From: an uncultured Oscillospiraceae bacterium
GTDB lineage: Bacteria > Bacillota > Clostridia > Oscillospirales > Oscillospiraceae
Assembly (NCBI GenBank): GCA_934565615.1
Contig: CAKTIH010000044.1
Location: 1 to 15,395, forward strand
Length of the DNA stretch: 15,395 nt
Direction of reading: 5' to 3'
A model generated the notes under the pieces. It saw nothing but the letters and a program-made list of their open reading frames with translations. It searched no databases and had not been told where the DNA came from. Below, one piece after another: positions 13,095 to 15,395 of the stretch (position 1 is its first letter; the number at the start of each line of letters is the position of its first letter). The translations under genes and the position numbers were made by a program.

Positions 13095-13161
13095 GCAGTG
13101 TTCCACTGCTGGCCGCTCCGCGGGGTGACTTTCTCGACGCGGAGAAAGTCACCAAAGACGC
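13095..13161 (+). repeat. Left terminal inverted repeat
   Basis: Starts with GCAGTGTTCCACTGC (itself a small hairpin), then CTCCGCGG, then the 12-bp hairpin GGTGACTTTCTC (13124-13135) with GAGAAAGTCACC (13142-13153), then AAAGA. Over the first 29 positions, 23 match the reverse complement of the right end, and the GGTGACTTTCT hairpin recurs there. Confidence 0.75.
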
Positions 13162-13508
13162 GCATAGGGAGAGGGTGTTCCGATCTCCCCCTCTCCCTAT
13201 GTACCCTCACCCACAGCAGCCAAAGTGGGATCGCGATCCCCCTTTGGAAACCCCCGGGAGTTGGTGCAAACTTCAAAATTTGCTGTGCACCAAAGCCTTC
13301 TCCTTGAGGAGAAGGTGGTTCGCGAAGCGAACCGGATGAGGTGTCTGCAATACGCGAAGTTTTCTTTGCAGCAAATATTAAAACAACAGAACTGAAGCTT
13401 TGCCCTCCCTCGGAGGGAATCAAAGGGGAACCGCGCACGGTTCCTCTTTGGCGGTTCAAGGGTGGAGGTTTTTAGGAGGCGGGGAAAACGCAATCCCCGC
13501 CTCCTAAA

Positions 13509-13577
13509 CGACTCTTTGGTGACTTTCTGTTCGCACAGAAAGTCACCCCCGCGGAGTGACCGGCAGTCGGTCACTGC
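13509..13577 (-). repeat. Right terminal inverted repeat
   Basis: Mirror image of the left end: TCTTT, hairpin GGTGACTTTCTGT (13518-13530) with ACAGAAAGTCACC (13535-13547), then CCGCGGAG and a terminal CACTGC (13572-13577). The hairpin loop differs from the left copy while both arms co-vary to keep pairing (CTC/GAG on the left, CTGT/ACAG here). Confidence 0.75.
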
Positions 13578-13631
13578 GAAAAGGTCCATCAAGCACGCCC
13601 GCTCCCGGTCGAACTTCCGCTCCCGCCCCGT

Positions 13632-14630
13632 TTATTTATACATGTGCTGCCTGTATACCGACGGCGTAACTCCCTCCATGCGCTTGAACACAGCGATGAA
13701 ATTGCTGATGTTTATGTACCCCGCCTCCTCGGCTATCTGCGTGATGCTCTTGTTCGTCTCCCGCAGCAGCTCCTTCGCCAGCGCGACCTTCTTCCGGTTT
13801 ATGTAGCTTACAAAGCTCTCGCCCGTCTCCTTGTTGAAGGTACGCGAAAAGTAGCTCGGGCTGAGGTGGCAGAGGTCGGCCATCTCCTTCATGGAAATGC
13901 CGTCTCTCAGATGGTCGTTGATGTATGCTATCGCCGGGTATATCACGCTGCTCGGCTTCACCGGCATCGTCTCCGCCCGCTCAGGCTCCCGTGCGCTCAT
14001 CGGCTGTGAAAGCTCCTGTATCTCCGCCTCGCCGGTCATCTGCTCGGAATTCGTGCTCATCAGCCATCTGTATGTCTCGTCGCGGTTGCGCGCCTTGACC
14101 GCTCTTTCGACCGTGTACTTGACTATCGAGTCGATAAGGTCGGCGATCTCGACAATGCGCTCGTACTCCATCTCAGGCAGCTTCTCGTACTTCTCCAGCA
14201 GATCTTTGCGCGCCGCGTCCTCCTCCGCCTGGAACGAGCTTATCTCGTTCACGAGCCTGACGGCCTTTTCCCTGTCCTTGTTCACAAGCCGCACCTGCCC
14301 GAACATCACCGCGCCAAGGTACTTGTCTCCGACCATCACCGGCACCGCAACGTCAACTATCCCGCAGTGGCAGAGATAGATGTACGGCCGCTCCAGCCGC
14401 ACCGCCTCGAGCCCTGCCAGCGCGTCGCAGCGGTAGCATCGCTTGCGTGAAACAGGGTTCTCGCGGATAACGCTGCAAAACTCCGTGCGCCCGCTGTGCT
14501 TTGTCATGGGGTTTCCCTTGTAGTCGATGCAGATTATGGCAGTCCCGGTCATCTCCGCGAGCTGATCCTGCATCCTTTCCCACAGCGGAATGTCGAGAAT
14601 ATTTTTCATGTCGTACTGTATTCCGGCCAT
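13632..14630 (-). CDS. AraC-family regulator with PocR sensory domain
   Basis: A 332-aa transcription regulator. The N-terminal PocR ligand-binding domain (about 5-165) is recognised by its cysteine cluster: C52, C65-x2-C68 (KRCYRCDA) and C87-x-C89 (LCHCG), plus GAVMFGQVRL (106-115). A coiled or linker region (about 165-225) leads to the AraC double HTH (about 230-332), with MADLCHLSPSYFSRTFNKE and AEEAGYINISNFIAVFKR as the two recognition units. In PocR the domain senses a small metabolite such as 1,2-propanediol; the ligand here is unknown. AGAGGTG lies 8 nt before the ATG. No target operon adjoins it: its 3' side is the hairpin element and its 5' side is traX. A TTGATT-18-TATGAT promoter lies at 14673-14702. 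Confidence 0.9.
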   Translation of the reverse strand: MAGIQYDMKNILDIPLWERMQDQLAEMTGTAIICIDYKGNPMTKHSGRTEFCSVIRENPVSRKRCYRCDALAGLEAVRLERPYIYLCHCGIVDVAVPVMVGDKYLGAVMFGQVRLVNKDREKAVRLVNEISSFQAEEDAARKDLLEKYEKLPEMEYERIVEIADLIDSIVKYTVERAVKARNRDETYRWLMSTNSEQMTGEAEIQELSQPMSAREPERAETMPVKPSSVIYPAIAYINDHLRDGISMKEMADLCHLSPSYFSRTFNKETGESFVSYINRKKVALAKELLRETNKSITQIAEEAGYINISNFIAVFKRMEGVTPSVYRQHMYK

Positions 14631-14672
14631 ATGACACGCACCTCTCTCGGTTGAAAATTATCTTTCTAAAAT

Positions 14673-14702
14673 ATCATAGCCTGACCCGCTCCCGAAAATC
14701 AA
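14673..14702 (-). promoter_or_regulatory. Promoter of the PocR/AraC gene
   Basis: Minus strand: -35 TTGATT (14697-14702), 18-nt spacer, -10 TATGAT (14673-14678), about 45 nt before the ATG. Confidence 0.55.
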
Positions 14703-14784
14703 TATCCAAGCGCAAAATCAGAGTATTGTACAAATTCAGCGTATCTTTTTCGTTGCATTTGCCTCATAATCCGCGCCGCAAATC

Positions 14785-14813
14785 TTGACAAATCCCACCC
14801 CCTAACCTATAGT
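14785..14813 (+). promoter_or_regulatory. Sigma-A promoter of the traX-like gene
   Basis: Plus strand: perfect -35 TTGACA (14785-14790), 17-nt spacer, -10 TATAGT (14808-14813), about 30 nt before the ATG. Confidence 0.8.
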
Positions 14814-14842
14814 AAAATCAACTCTGCCACGGAGGTGCTGCA

Positions 14843-15395
14843 ATGTCGGACATACAAAAACGCGGGCTTGATTCCAACGCCGTCAAGCTTATCGCCATCG
14901 CCGCCATGACGGTCGACCATATCGCGTGGGCGCTCTGGCCGGGCTATCCGCATGAACTTCTACCGCTCCTGATGCACCTTATCGGGCGCGTCACCTGTCC
15001 CGTCATGTGCTTTTTCATTGCCGAGGGCTACCACTATACGCGCGATGTAAATAAGTACACGCTCCGTCTCTTCGCCTTTGCCCTCGTCTCGCACTTCTGC
15101 TATCTCTTCGCCTCGAACGATTTTATTGATTGGCACTCGTTCATCCCGTTTTATTATGGGCAGGCGCTCAACCAGACGAGCGTCATGTGGCCGCTCGCGT
15201 GGGGGCTCGTAATGCTGCGCGCCGCGAACAGCACGCGCCTGCCGCGCAAGGCCGTCCCGCTCGTTATCATCCTTATCTGCCTTATCACCTTCCCGAGCGA
15301 CTGGAGCTGCATCGCCTCGCTCTGCGTCCTCGCCTTCGGCACGAACCGCGGCGACCTGAAAAAGCAGTCGTTCTGGCTGGTGTTCTATGTTGCGC
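14843..15395 (+). CDS. TraX-family membrane protein (truncated by the window end)
   Basis: The open frame runs from the ATG at 14843 (GGAGGTG at 14831-14837) to the window edge, 184 codons with no stop. It is a polytopic membrane protein of the TraX group, named after the F-plasmid pilin N-acetyltransferase and related to membrane acyltransferases. The N-terminal block GLDSNAVKLIAIAAMTVDHI (8-27) and the IGRVTCPVMCFFIAEGYHYT region (about 47-66) are the family signatures, followed by hydrophobic helices. Chromosomal copies are common in gut Clostridia without any pilus or conjugation genes, and none are seen here, so the acceptor substrate is unknown. Confidence 0.85.
   Translation, partial: MSDIQKRGLDSNAVKLIAIAAMTVDHIAWALWPGYPHELLPLLMHLIGRVTCPVMCFFIAEGYHYTRDVNKYTLRLFAFALVSHFCYLFASNDFIDWHSFIPFYYGQALNQTSVMWPLAWGLVMLRAANSTRLPRKAVPLVIILICLITFPSDWSCIASLCVLAFGTNRGDLKKQSFWLVFYVA

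Larger units (their letters stand above)
13095..13577. mobile_element. MITE-like non-coding element with terminal inverted repeats and internal hairpin array
   Basis: A 483-bp stretch without a supportable gene, bounded by imperfect inverted repeats (13095-13161 and 13509-13577). Inside are successive hairpins: 13163-13175/13189-13201 (13 bp), 13220-13247 (near-perfect 28-bp palindrome), 13261-13268/13286-13293, 13296-13315, 13317-13323/13327-13333, a CTCC/GGAG stem near 13404-13415, 13427-13433/13438-13444, and 13471-13484/13495-13508 (14 bp). Short frames across it are broken-up by-products of palindromic sequence. The CCTTCTCC...GGAGAAGG block followed by GGATGAGGTG resembles dispersed repeats I associate with Clostridia genomes (memory only). 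No transposase is present and no clear target-site duplication is seen. Confidence 0.65.

Noticed and set aside
13095..13577. CRISPR array
   Set aside because: The repeats are palindromes of different sequence and spacing, not identical direct repeats with unique spacers.
12998..13592. Several overlapping frames (60-153 codons) on both strands in the hairpin region
   Set aside because: They run through palindromes and start inside the XRE gene or the repeats, none has a ribosome site, and translations are mutual mirror products of the inverted repeats.
1..15395. tRNA, rRNA or a transposase gene
   Set aside because: Nothing resembling tRNA arms with a conserved T-loop, rRNA signature or a DDE/serine/tyrosine recombinase was seen on either strand.

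Overview
The window is a GC-rich, low-G+C-lineage-style (Firmicutes) chromosomal segment, most likely from an anaerobic gut Clostridia, with Oscillospiraceae/Ruminococcaceae the best guess. The evidence is a sodium-pumping oxaloacetate decarboxylase operon, the ylxM-ffh-rpsP-khpA gene order, a Gdx-type SMR exporter behind a transcription attenuator, a PocR/AraC regulator, a TraX homologue, strong AGGAGG ribosome sites and consensus sigma-A promoters. No taxonomic marker here is decisive; this is inferred from protein style and gene content.

Left part (1-6242, minus strand): a four-gene oxaloacetate decarboxylase operon (oadA alpha carboxyltransferase, OadG-like delta, a separate biotin carrier, OadB beta Na+ pump) is read leftward from an extended -10 promoter near 3560. 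Upstream lie a TcdA-like tRNA t6A dehydratase and a membrane-anchored parvulin-type foldase, separated by a strong terminator. The four Oad subunits would turn oxaloacetate into pyruvate plus CO2 and export Na+.

Middle (6243-10130): a YkuE-like metallophosphoesterase and a flavodoxin-fold oxidoreductase are on the plus strand. Between them sits a previously unlabelled 18-codon ORF with a perfect ribosome site, followed by two hairpins; the second surrounds a good promoter. A convergent terminator separates the oxidoreductase from gdx (guanidinium exporter family). gdx has a compact leader made of a 5' hairpin plus a long terminator hairpin that ends in U6 just before the Shine-Dalgarno site, i.e. 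a probable riboswitch, plausibly for guanidine. A YitT-family membrane protein and a tandem-repeat protein of unknown function form the next minus-strand pair.

Right part (10130-15395): the translation/secretion cluster ylxM-ffh-rpsP-khpA is read leftward and ends at a terminator directly after khpA, without the rimM-trmD-rplS genes that usually follow. A 70-aa protein and an 81-aa XRE regulator are divergent and share a pair of related palindromic operators. Next to the XRE gene is a 483-bp non-coding element (13095-13577) with imperfect terminal inverted repeats of about 67 bp, packed with about nine perfect or near-perfect hairpins: a MITE-like element. The window ends with a PocR-domain AraC regulator (minus strand) and a divergently transcribed, right-truncated traX-like gene.

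The three most unusual things are the hairpin-array element at 13095-13577, the gdx leader at 8391-8494, and the 18-codon leader ORF plus promoter palindrome at 7241-7354.
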